NCBI GenBank assembly: GCA_025355115.1
Contig: JANXLO010000326.1
Location: forward strand, 1-13,680
Length of the DNA: 13,680 bases
Source of the DNA: Chthonomonadaceae bacterium
Lineage (GTDB): Bacteria; Armatimonadota; Chthonomonadetes; Chthonomonadales; Chthonomonadaceae
Direction of reading: 5' to 3'
The first letter of the stretch is position 1. Each line of letters starts with the position of its first letter. This document shows, one piece after another, positions 7,251-13,680 of the stretch. A model generated the notes under the pieces. It was not told the DNA's origin. It searched no databases and saw only the letters and a program-made list of their open reading frames with translations. A program made the position numbers and the translations under genes.

Positions 7251-7266
7251 AAACGAGTGGTAGAAT
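7238..7266 (+). promoter_or_regulatory. Putative sigma70-like promoter of the PSD1-DUF1501 unit
   Basis: TTGCAA (7238-7243) and TAGAAT (7261-7266) are spaced by exactly 17 bases; they match the consensus -35 at four of six and the -10 at five of six positions. The start of transcription would lie near 7273, giving a leader of about 45 bases before the ATG at 7320. The -35 box lies in the right arm of the inverted repeat. Confidence 0.6.
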
Positions 7267-7304
7267 AGAAACTACGATTTCGCTAGCCTGAGTCCTTCAC
7301 AATC

Positions 7305-7310
7305 GAGGTG
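7305..7310 (+). promoter_or_regulatory. Shine-Dalgarno site deciding the PSD1 start
   Basis: GAGGTG nine bases before the ATG at 7320. Its last three bases form an in-frame GTG that could be taken as a start four codons earlier, but the ribosome site itself argues for the ATG. Confidence 0.6.
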
Positions 7311-7319
7311 TTTTCCGTC

Positions 7320-9116
7320 ATGAGTCTCCATCTATCACAGCGATCTGCTGGCTGTCCGGCCCATCTCCGCAGCAGCGTCGCTGTCCTTGCGCTGGTCGCC
7401 GCCATCACCTCACAGGCAGGCGCGCAGAAAAAAGCAACACCTGTCCATTCATCAGGCCAGTCTCTCGCGACTCCGAACGCCGCCTCGATTGAGTTTTTTG
7501 AAAAGAGAGTGCGGCCAGTGCTGGCGGACAACTGCTATCAGTGCCACGCGAGGGCGAATGGAATGGCGCAGGGCGGAATGCAGTTGGACAGTCGTGAAGG
7601 CCTGCTCAAAGGCGGCAAGCGAGGCGCGTCGATAGTTCCAGGAAGTCCTGACAAGAGCTTGCTATTGCATGCAATTGGTTATGACAACTCCGCCTTGCAG
7701 ATGCCTCCGAAGGGCAAACTCAGTGCCGATGATATCGCGGTGCTGAGGAAATGGGTCTCCGAGGGGGCCGTTTGGTCGAATGCGGCAGAGAAAACAGCTC
7801 CTGTCGCGGTTTTCGATATTCAGACACGCAAGAAGCACTGGGCCTGGCAGCCTCTACAGAACCCTGTCGTACCGACGGTGAAGAACGCCATCTGGGCGCG
7901 AAATCCGATTGACAAATTCATCCTTGCGAAACTGGAGGCGAAGAACCTCAAGCCAGCCTCGTCCGCAGACAAGCGCACCCTGCTCAGAAGAATCACTTTC
8001 GATCTGATCGGCCTGCCGCCAACTCCGCAGGAGAGCGCAGATTTTCTCGCGGACAACTCACCGACTGCATATGAAAAGGTTGTGGATCGACTGCTCGCCT
8101 CCCCGCACTATGGAGAGCGCTGGGGCCGACATTGGCTCGATCTTGTTCGCTACGCCGAGACAGACGGGCATGAATTCGACTTCGACAAGCCCAACGCCTG
8201 GCAGTACCGCGACTACGTGATCCGGGCTCTCAACGCGGATGTTCCCTACAATCAGTTTGTTACTGAGCAGGTTGCTGGCGATCTTCTTCCGCACCCACGG
8301 CTTCATCCGACCGAGGGCTTCAACGAAGCGATCATTGGAACAGGGTTTTTCTGGTTCGGAGAAGGCAAGCACTCACCCGTCGACCTTCAGACGGACGAGG
8401 CGGAGCGTATCGACAACCAGATCGATGTGTTCTCCAAAACGTTTCTTGGCCTGTCCGTCGGCTGCGCCCGCTGCCACAACCACAAGTTTGACGCCATATC
8501 GACAAAGGACTATTATGCTCTGTCAGGCTATCTGAAAAGCTCTCGTTTTCAGTTCGCGCCTATCGAGACGCCCGAGCAAATGCGAAGCCGGATCGCTGAC
8601 CTGACGAGTGTGCAGTCCGATCTGAATCGAGCAGTGAGGAGCTCTATCGCAGCCTCTGAATCTGGCGGGCTAAAGAATTTTGAGGACTCCCTCTCCGCAC
8701 TTAGCTCTCCTTCATTTAGCCGGCTGGCCGCTCTGCCTGAGGCTAGCGCCGATAAGAGCCTCTCCGTAGTTCTTGCTAAATACCTGCGTGAGAAGGCGGC
8801 GAAGGACGCCGCAAATCCTCTATTTGCAGCCTACCGATTGGGAGTTCAACAGGCGACAGAGAGCCCGGATACATTCCGCGCCCGAGCACTCGCCCTCGCG
8901 GGAGAGCTGAAAAATCTGCGCAGTAAATCGCTTCAAGCGACTGCCGAAGCCGTTGTCTACGAGGACTTTCATACGGCTGACTACCGCAACTGGGACGTAT
9001 CGGGAGAGGCGTTCGGAAAAGCTCCGGAGAGTCTGGGGATGATCGTGACTGGCAGCGGGCCGTCGCCGCAGTCGGTGGCGATAATGGCCCCGGCGTGGCG
9101 AACAGCGGGGGTCTGA
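7320..9116 (+). CDS. PSD1/planctomycete cytochrome C domain protein, N-terminal part (frameshifted gene)
   Basis: N-terminal half of a planctomycete-type exported cytochrome protein. From the ATG at 7320 a Sec signal peptide is visible (hydrophobic SSVAVLALVAAI, likely cleavage after QAGA at residue 35). PSCyt1 follows with the haem c motif CYQCH at 72-76 and a Met-containing LQMPPKGKLS that could give the axial ligand. The PSCyt2 (DUF1549) domain starts near residue 190 with NPIDKFILAKLE and RRITFDLIGLPPTP, continues with YGERWGRHWLDLVRYAE and EQVAGDLLP, and has the conserved CARCHNHKFD. The family frame ends near GEAFGKAPESLG (about 9037). Beyond it this frame reads about 26 residues of unrelated sequence to a TGA at 9114-9116, while the family sequence continues in another frame. 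Family members are usually one protein of about 1000-1150 residues. The activity of the family is unknown. Confidence 0.88.
   Translation: MSLHLSQRSAGCPAHLRSSVAVLALVAAITSQAGAQKKATPVHSSGQSLATPNAASIEFFEKRVRPVLADNCYQCHARANGMAQGGMQLDSREGLLKGGKRGASIVPGSPDKSLLLHAIGYDNSALQMPPKGKLSADDIAVLRKWVSEGAVWSNAAEKTAPVAVFDIQTRKKHWAWQPLQNPVVPTVKNAIWARNPIDKFILAKLEAKNLKPASSADKRTLLRRITFDLIGLPPTPQESADFLADNSPTAYEKVVDRLLASPHYGERWGRHWLDLVRYAETDGHEFDFDKPNAWQYRDYVIRALNADVPYNQFVTEQVAGDLLPHPRLHPTEGFNEAIIGTGFFWFGEGKHSPVDLQTDEAERIDNQIDVFSKTFLGLSVGCARCHNHKFDAISTKDYYALSGYLKSSRFQFAPIETPEQMRSRIADLTSVQSDLNRAVRSSIAASESGGLKNFEDSLSALSSPSFSRLAALPEASADKSLSVVLAKYLREKAAKDAANPLFAAYRLGVQQATESPDTFRARALALAGELKNLRSKSLQATAEAVVYEDFHTADYRNWDVSGEAFGKAPESLGMIVTGSGPSPQSVAIMAPAWRTAGV
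9033..9043 (+). other. Apparent one-base frameshift in the PSD1 gene, at or near a GGGG run
   Basis: The first frame reads GEAFGKAPESLG up to codon GGG at 9036-9038. The homologous continuation DDRDWQ...GPGVANSGGLSGILQGALRS lies in the frame whose codon GAT is at 9038-9040. One extra base in the G run 9035-9038 (or a -1 shift) would join the parts into a single protein of 1129 residues. The site lacks a canonical X XXY YYZ slippery heptamer in the reading frame. So a genuine mutation or a sequencing/assembly error is more likely than programmed frameshifting. Confidence 0.8.
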
Positions 9117-10708
9117 GCGGAATCCTTCAGGGTGCACTACGCTCGCACACCTTCACGATTTCGAAGAACCGAATTCTCTATCACATGGCGGGAACTGGCG
9201 TCACTGTGAACCTTGTGATCGATGGCTTTCAGCGTATCCGCTACCCGATTTACGGCGGCCTGACCTTCGCACCAAACAGCCTTCAGCCTGCCTGGTACAG
9301 TATGGATGTCGGGAAGTGGACGGGGCATAAAGCATACATAGAAGTCCTCGACGAGGGCGCCGGAAGCGTGATGCTCGACCGCATCCTCTTCACTGATGGC
9401 CCCGCGCCGTCCCCATTGCCGGACGCCCGAATCATAAAATTGCTGGATGACGCCAGCGTCACCTCCATCGCCTCCCTGGCGCACGCTTACAAAGTTCTAT
9501 TCGATGCCAGCCTGCGGGAGTGGCAGGAGAACCGACTGGAGCAGGCCCCTGATAGCTCAGAACGGATTGTCCTGCTCGACTGGATGCTGGCCAACTCCGC
9601 TCTTTTCACAGCCGTTAATGGCGCGGTTGCGTCCAACGACCTCGAGGCACTACTGAAGAGACGAACGAATCTTGAGAAGTCACAGACACAGCCTCATCGG
9701 GTGCTCGCCATTGCAGATGGGACGCCAGAGGACGATCTCGTCCATATTCGCGGCAACTACAAGACCCCCGGCGACCTGGTTCCTCGACGTTTCTTCGAGG
9801 CGCTCGACGGGCCGTCGCAGCCGGCCCCAAAGAACGGCAGCGGGCGCCTTGAACTGGCGGAGCGCCTGACCGCCGCGAACGACCCATTGCTGCCCCGAGT
9901 CATGGTCAATCGGCTCTGGCAGCATCATTTTGGCGACGGCATCGTGCGAACGCCCGACGATTTCGGCGTGATGGGGGAGCGGCCCACCCACCCGGAGCTT
10001 CTGGACTGGCTGGCGAAGGAGTTCGTTCGTCAGGGCTGGTCGCTGAAGAAGATGCACCGCATGATGGTGCTCTCCTCCACTTACCGCATGGCGAGCCGCT
10101 CCGATGCCAAAAGCGATGAAGCGGACCCGCAGAATCGGATCCTCCACAAGGCCAATATCCGTCGTCTTGAAGCAGAGTGCATCCGTGACGCCGCGCTCGC
10201 AGTATCAGGAAGACTTAACACTCAGTTGTACGGCCCGAGCGTCATGCCTTACCTGACCGATTTCATGGCGGGGCGCGGCCGGCCGGGGAGCAGTGGGCCT
10301 CTCGATGGAGACGGCAGGCGCAGTGTCTACATAGGGGTGCGCCGAAATTTCCTGACGCCGCTATTTCTTGCGTTCGACTATCCTGTGCCGTTCACCAGCA
10401 TCGGTCGCCGCAGCGTCTCGAACGTCCCGGCGCAGGCCCTCGCATTGATGAACAACCCGCTCTTTCAGCAGCAGGCGGAGGTCTGGGCGAAGAAGACGCT
10501 GGCGGTTCCCGACCAGACACCACAGCAGCGTATCAATACACTTTACCAGGAGGCGTTTGGACGGCCGGTGTCGGCTGGGGAAACTGCGGACGCCATTGCT
10601 TTCCTGGGTGAGCAGGACAAAGGTTATGGGACGGCGGGGGACGCGCGATCGTGGGCCGACCTGTGTCATGTCCTAGTCAACGTCAAGGAATTCATCTTTA
10701 TGGAGTAG
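9095..10708 (+). CDS. PSD1 (DUF1553) protein, C-terminal part of the frameshifted gene
   Basis: Continuation of the preceding gene. The first possible start in this frame is GTG at 9095, but the frame is open and family-like back to about 9038, and no ribosome site precedes the GTG, so independent initiation is doubtful. Residues about 11-105 are the beta-rich middle domain (LQGALRSHTFTI, VIDGFQRIRYPIYGGL). DUF1553/PSD1 begins near 215 (HIRGNYKTPGDLVPRRFFEA) and shows LPRVMVNRLWQHHFG (266-280), TPDDFGVMGERPTHPELLDW and VLSSTYRMAS. It ends with NVPAQALALMNNPLF and VNVKEFIFME. The stop is TAG at 10706-10708. The DUF1501 gene follows after 36 bases, the typical partner order in Planctomycetota, Verrucomicrobiota and Acidobacteriota. 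Confidence 0.85.
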   Translation: MANSGGLSGILQGALRSHTFTISKNRILYHMAGTGVTVNLVIDGFQRIRYPIYGGLTFAPNSLQPAWYSMDVGKWTGHKAYIEVLDEGAGSVMLDRILFTDGPAPSPLPDARIIKLLDDASVTSIASLAHAYKVLFDASLREWQENRLEQAPDSSERIVLLDWMLANSALFTAVNGAVASNDLEALLKRRTNLEKSQTQPHRVLAIADGTPEDDLVHIRGNYKTPGDLVPRRFFEALDGPSQPAPKNGSGRLELAERLTAANDPLLPRVMVNRLWQHHFGDGIVRTPDDFGVMGERPTHPELLDWLAKEFVRQGWSLKKMHRMMVLSSTYRMASRSDAKSDEADPQNRILHKANIRRLEAECIRDAALAVSGRLNTQLYGPSVMPYLTDFMAGRGRPGSSGPLDGDGRRSVYIGVRRNFLTPLFLAFDYPVPFTSIGRRSVSNVPAQALALMNNPLFQQQAEVWAKKTLAVPDQTPQQRINTLYQEAFGRPVSAGETADAIAFLGEQDKGYGTAGDARSWADLCHVLVNVKEFIFME

Positions 10709-10724
10709 CGCAAATCGCGCTTTT
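10707..10724 (+). terminator. Weak hairpin with short T-run between the PSD1 and DUF1501 genes
   Basis: AGCGC (10707-10711) and GCGCT (10717-10721) can form a five-base stem with a five-base loop, followed by a short T/C-rich tract. It overlaps the PSD1 stop codon. The stem is too short to be a convincing terminator; partial attenuation or chance is equally likely. Confidence 0.2.
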
Positions 10725-10744
10725 CCTCTTACCTGGAGCAATCG

Positions 10745-12175
10745 ATGCACTGCAACAACTTTCGAAAATCTCCGCTGAGTCGTCGGGAACTGCTGACGGA
10801 ATGTACGACCGGGTTCGGTATGTTCGCTCTCGCCGCGCTGCTTGGCGATCCGGCTTACGGGGCGACGCCTCCTGGCAACCAGAGCCTCAATCCTATGTCG
10901 CCGAAGCCTCCGCATTTCCCTGCGAAGGCTAAAAGCGTGATTTTTCTCTACATGGATGGCGGGCCGTCGCAGGTCGATACCTTCGATCCAAAGCCCCGGC
11001 TTGCGCTGGAGAACGGTCATCCCATCAAGATGAAGGTGCCGCCGACGCAGTTCGACAATGTCGGGAACGTGCTCAAGTCGCCCTGGGAGTTTAAGCAGTA
11101 CGGCAGTAGCGGTATTCCCGTCAGCGCGCTGTTCCCTAACGTCGCGACCTGTGTGGACGACCTCGCCATCATCCGCTCCATGACATCGGATTTCTCGGAG
11201 CATACCAACGCGAACTACTTCCTCCACTCCGGGATAGGGACGCAGGGTCGGCCGAGCATGGGCGCGTGGGCCACGTATGGCCTGGGCAGCGCAAGCCAGA
11301 ATCTCCCCGGATTCATTGTTCTCAACAGCGGCATGATTCCTCCGGGCGGCCTGGACTGCTTCACAAGCGGCTTCCTTCCGGCAAGCTACCAGGGATCGCT
11401 GTTCCGGAGCGGAGCAAGTCCGGTCGCCGATCTTCAGCCCGCTGTGTCCGATGCCCGTCGGCAGGAGCAGCAGTTCGCTCTCATGCGGAAATTGGATCGA
11501 AGCGTTGTCGAGCGAATGGGCGCGAGCGATAAGCTCGAAGCGTCCATCGCCAACTATGAGCTGGCCTACAAAATGCAGACCGCCGTGCCCGATCTGATGG
11601 ATTTCCGCGGCGAGAGCGAGGCGACGAAGAAGCTGTATGGGCTGGACAGCCCGGTGACTCAGACCTACGGACAGCAGTGTCTGGTCGCGCGCAGGCTTGT
11701 GGAGCGGGGAGTGCGATTTGTCGAGCTGCTCTGCCCGTCCGTTGGAGCCGACCGATGGGATCAGCACGGTGATCTGCGCGGGGGGCACGAGCGCAACTCG
11801 GCGGCAGTGGACAGGCCAATTGCTGGGCTGCTGAAGGACTTGAAATCTCGAGGTCTGCTGGAGAGCACTCTGGTGGTCTGGGGCGGCGAGTTCGGTCGAA
11901 CTCCCATGGCGCAAGGCAACGATGGCCGCGACCACAACCCGTTCGGCTTCACTATGTGGATGGCTGGCGGGGGCGTCAAGGGCGGAACGATCTTCGGGGC
12001 GACCGACGAGTACGGATACTACGCGGAGCAGAACAAGGTCTCGATCCACGACCTCCACGCCACGATGCTCCACTTGATGGGAATGGACCACAAGAAGCTC
12101 ACCTACCGCTTCAGTGGGCGCGACATGCGCCTGACCGACGTTTCGGGCGAGATAATGCATGATATCATCGCTTGA
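10745..12175 (+). CDS. DUF1501 domain protein (alkaline phosphatase/sulfatase-like fold)
   Basis: A 476-residue protein with a twin-arginine-like leader: SRRELL at 12-17, then the hydrophobic GFGMFALAALLG, likely cleaved after AYGA (40), so it is probably exported folded. The DUF1501 signature is clear: VIFLYMDGGPSQVDTFDPKP (65-84), GGEFGRTP (380-387), GRDHNPFGF (394-402), DLHATMLHLMGMDH (436-449) and FSGRDMRLTDV near the end. The fold is related to the alkaline phosphatase/sulfatase superfamily and several Asp/His residues could bind metal, but the enzyme activity is not known. GGAG lies six bases before the ATG. It almost always pairs with a PSD1 protein, as here, so the two likely act together outside the cytosol. 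The end overlaps the next gene by 17 bases. Confidence 0.93.
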   Translation: MHCNNFRKSPLSRRELLTECTTGFGMFALAALLGDPAYGATPPGNQSLNPMSPKPPHFPAKAKSVIFLYMDGGPSQVDTFDPKPRLALENGHPIKMKVPPTQFDNVGNVLKSPWEFKQYGSSGIPVSALFPNVATCVDDLAIIRSMTSDFSEHTNANYFLHSGIGTQGRPSMGAWATYGLGSASQNLPGFIVLNSGMIPPGGLDCFTSGFLPASYQGSLFRSGASPVADLQPAVSDARRQEQQFALMRKLDRSVVERMGASDKLEASIANYELAYKMQTAVPDLMDFRGESEATKKLYGLDSPVTQTYGQQCLVARRLVERGVRFVELLCPSVGADRWDQHGDLRGGHERNSAAVDRPIAGLLKDLKSRGLLESTLVVWGGEFGRTPMAQGNDGRDHNPFGFTMWMAGGGVKGGTIFGATDEYGYYAEQNKVSIHDLHATMLHLMGMDHKKLTYRFSGRDMRLTDVSGEIMHDIIA

Positions 12176-13241
12176 CAGCACCGCGTCGAACTCTCTCGAC
12201 GACCGCTCTGGTGCAGATCCCTGCCCGTCGGATGAGTTCGAGCTAAACGAGCGACTCTCCCGCCCTGGCGAGGATGTCATCGCGGCACTCGGCGGCCTGA
12301 CCGGTGACATCGCGGTGCTTGGCGTCGCGGGGAAGATGGGGCCCACACTCGCCGTTATGGCCCGCCGAGCGCTCGGTGTCATTGGCAGTCCGGCCAGGGT
12401 TTTCGGCGTTGCCCGGTTCTCCGACCCCGCCGTTCGCGCCTATTTGGAAGCCAATGGCGTCGAGGCCATTCCCTGTGACCTGCTTGACCGGCAAGCCGTT
12501 GCGACGTTGCCGCTGGCCCCCAACCTCATCTACATGGCAGGGCAGAAGTTCGGAACTGTCGGAGCCCCCGAACGCACCTGGGCAATGAACACGCTGGCTC
12601 CCGCCTATGCCGCGGAGCAGTTTGCAGGAGCACGGACTGTCTGCTTCTCGACCGGCTGCGTCTATGCCAATGCGACGGTCGCCTCAGGCGGCTCTGTGGA
12701 GTCCGATGCGCTTCATCCGGTCGGCGAGTACGCGAACTCCTGCGTCGGCCGCGAGCGCATGTTCGGATACCATTCGCTCCGCGACAAAACTCCTGTGCTG
12801 CACTTTCGCCTCAACTACGCCATCGATCTGCGCTACGGCGTCCTTCACGACATTGCGCGCAAAGTCATGGACGGAACCCCCATAGACCTCACAACCGGTC
12901 ATGTGAATGTGATTTGGCAGGGGGATGCAAACTCGTGGGCGCTACAATGCCTTGCCCTCGCCACCTCTCCGCCGACTGCGCTTAATATCACTGGCCCTGA
13001 AGTTGTCTCCATTCGTGCGCTGGCGCAAGAGTTTGGGCAGATGCTCGACCGGAAACCGCAGTTCATCGGACAGGAGTCGAGCACCGCGTTGCTGAGCAAT
13101 GCAGGGGCCGCGTTCGCGCATTTCGGCTACCCGAGCATGCCCCTCGCCTCCATGACTCGCTGGGTTGCGGAGTGGCTGCAAAGCGGTGGCAGTTCTTTGG
13201 ACAAGCCCACTCACTTCGAGGTGCGCGATGGCGTCTACTGA
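12159..13241 (+). CDS. NAD(P)-dependent epimerase/dehydratase-like protein (extended SDR family)
   Basis: A 360-residue extended short-chain dehydrogenase. The Rossmann motif is GVAGKMG at 55-61 after IAVLG. The expected strand and serine region is VCFSTGCVY (161-169), and YANSCVGRER begins at the catalytic-type Tyr191. The normal YxxxK lysine is Cys195 here, so classical SDR chemistry is doubtful. Later parts (HFRLNYAIDLRYGVL, GHVNVIWQGDAN, LNITGPEV) fit nucleotide-sugar epimerase-like folds. Compared with a usual SDR start, about 40-50 residues precede the fold, of which the first 25 (Ser/Asp-rich) look like an unconserved leader. The ATG overlaps the DUF1501 gene by 17 bases and the next gene starts inside its end, so the three are coupled. 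The substrate is not visible from sequence; a sugar or uronate derivative is my guess. Confidence 0.82.
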   Translation: MISSLDSTASNSLDDRSGADPCPSDEFELNERLSRPGEDVIAALGGLTGDIAVLGVAGKMGPTLAVMARRALGVIGSPARVFGVARFSDPAVRAYLEANGVEAIPCDLLDRQAVATLPLAPNLIYMAGQKFGTVGAPERTWAMNTLAPAYAAEQFAGARTVCFSTGCVYANATVASGGSVESDALHPVGEYANSCVGRERMFGYHSLRDKTPVLHFRLNYAIDLRYGVLHDIARKVMDGTPIDLTTGHVNVIWQGDANSWALQCLALATSPPTALNITGPEVVSIRALAQEFGQMLDRKPQFIGQESSTALLSNAGAAFAHFGYPSMPLASMTRWVAEWLQSGGSSLDKPTHFEVRDGVY

Positions 13242-13680
13242 CCCGACGGTCTTGTCATCGAGCGATGCGCTCCGGCGTCATTTGTTGCAAGGTCATGTCA
13301 TCCCAGCGCATCCCCTGGCTCTGACGGCGGAGCGCAGGCTGGACGAACGTTCTCAGCGTGCCCTCACGCGCTACTATTTCGCGTCCGGCGCGGGCGGGAT
13401 CGCGGTTGGAGTTCACACTACGCAGTTCGCCATCAGAGAGCCGGGGCACGGGCTGTATCGCCCCGTTCTGGAGCTGGCCTCCGTGACGGCGGACGCAGAG
13501 TTATTGAAAAGCCCGCGCCCTTTCGTAAAGGTCGCTGGTCTGGTCGGGAAAACCGCCCAGGCGGTCGATGAGGCGGAAACTGCGCTCTCGTTGGGCTACC
13601 ACTGCGGGCTTCTCAGTCTGGGTGCATGGAGAGCCTCGGACGAAGGTGATATCCTTGAGCATTGCAGCTCAGTCGCCGAA
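13228..13680 (+). CDS. Dihydrodipicolinate synthase/N-acetylneuraminate lyase family protein (partial, C-terminus outside window)
   Basis: The frame from the ATG at 13228 is open for 151 codons to the window edge. It begins MASTDPTVLSSSDALRRHLL, then GHVIPAHPLALTAERRLDER, YYFASGAGGIAVGVHTTQFA and KVAGLVGKTAQAV. The N-terminal strand, the AGAGGIAVGVHTTQF loop (counterpart of the GGxGGTGE/TTE region) and the fourth strand KVAGL fit the Class I aldolase barrel of the DHDPS family, in a divergent, probably catabolic branch rather than lysine synthesis. The Schiff-base lysine and the YNxP motif would lie beyond the window. GAGGTG (13218-13223) lies four bases before the ATG, which overlaps the epimerase gene by 14 bases, so the two are translated together. 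Confidence 0.8.
   Translation, partial: MASTDPTVLSSSDALRRHLLQGHVIPAHPLALTAERRLDERSQRALTRYYFASGAGGIAVGVHTTQFAIREPGHGLYRPVLELASVTADAELLKSPRPFVKVAGLVGKTAQAVDEAETALSLGYHCGLLSLGAWRASDEGDILEHCSSVAE

Noticed and set aside
9033..9043. Programmed -1 ribosomal frameshift in the PSD1 gene
   Set aside because: The reading-frame context (CTG GGG ATG) is not a canonical slippery heptamer, and family members are not known to need frameshifting; error or mutation is simpler.
10673..12382. A 569-codon open frame on the minus strand opposite the DUF1501 gene
   Set aside because: It lies over the clearly conserved DUF1501 gene, its composition is Arg/His/Val-rich without domains, and such antisense frames are common in GC-rich coding sequence.

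Overview
The window looks like a chromosomal segment of a moderately GC-rich environmental bacterium. Planctomycete-type cytochrome (PSD1) and DUF1501 proteins, a BatA-type vWA membrane protein and small coiled-coil membrane proteins beside a his cluster point to the Acidobacteriota, Armatimonadota or a related phylum (Verrucomicrobiota and Planctomycetota are less likely but possible). This is inferred from gene content only. I see no rRNA, tRNA, CRISPR array, transposase or phage gene.

There are two divergent transcription units, separated by about 270 bases (7049-7319). The left unit (minus strand, 7048 down to 1) reads hisD-hisB-hisH-hisA, then two tandem paralogous small membrane/coiled-coil proteins, a BatA-like vWA protein, a YiiM-type MOSC protein, and a TlpA-like redoxin cut by the window edge. 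Gaps are mostly 4-base overlap to 41 bases, with 117 bases before hisH and 91 before the redoxin, so a single long operon is plausible. The histidine enzymes cover IGP synthase glutaminase (HisH), HisA isomerase, IGP dehydratase (HisB) and histidinol dehydrogenase (HisD); hisG, hisC, hisF, hisI/E are not in the window.

The right unit (plus strand, 7320 to the end) starts with a PSD1/planctomycete cytochrome C gene that is split into two ORFs by an apparent one-base frameshift near 9035-9041. It is followed by a DUF1501 protein with a twin-arginine-like leader, an NAD-binding epimerase-like protein and a dihydrodipicolinate-synthase-family protein cut by the window edge. The last three start codons are spaced or overlapped in an operon-like way (36-base gap, then 17- and 14-base overlaps). 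PSD1 plus DUF1501 is a well-known exported pair of unknown activity; its coupling here to two cytosolic carbon-metabolism enzymes suggests a catabolic module, which is an inference.

The intergenic region carries a good sigma70-like promoter for the right unit (TTGCAA, 17 bases, TAGAAT). Its -35 box lies in one arm of a 13-base inverted repeat with one mismatch, a likely operator. A weaker promoter for hisD faces the other way. The most notable items are the split PSD1 gene, this dyad/promoter overlap, the tandem small proteins sharing an LRDT-MQYD-SFD motif beside the vWA gene, and the epimerase lacking the usual SDR lysine. I did not find a convincing wholly new system; the small-protein/vWA cluster is the best candidate for an undescribed complex.
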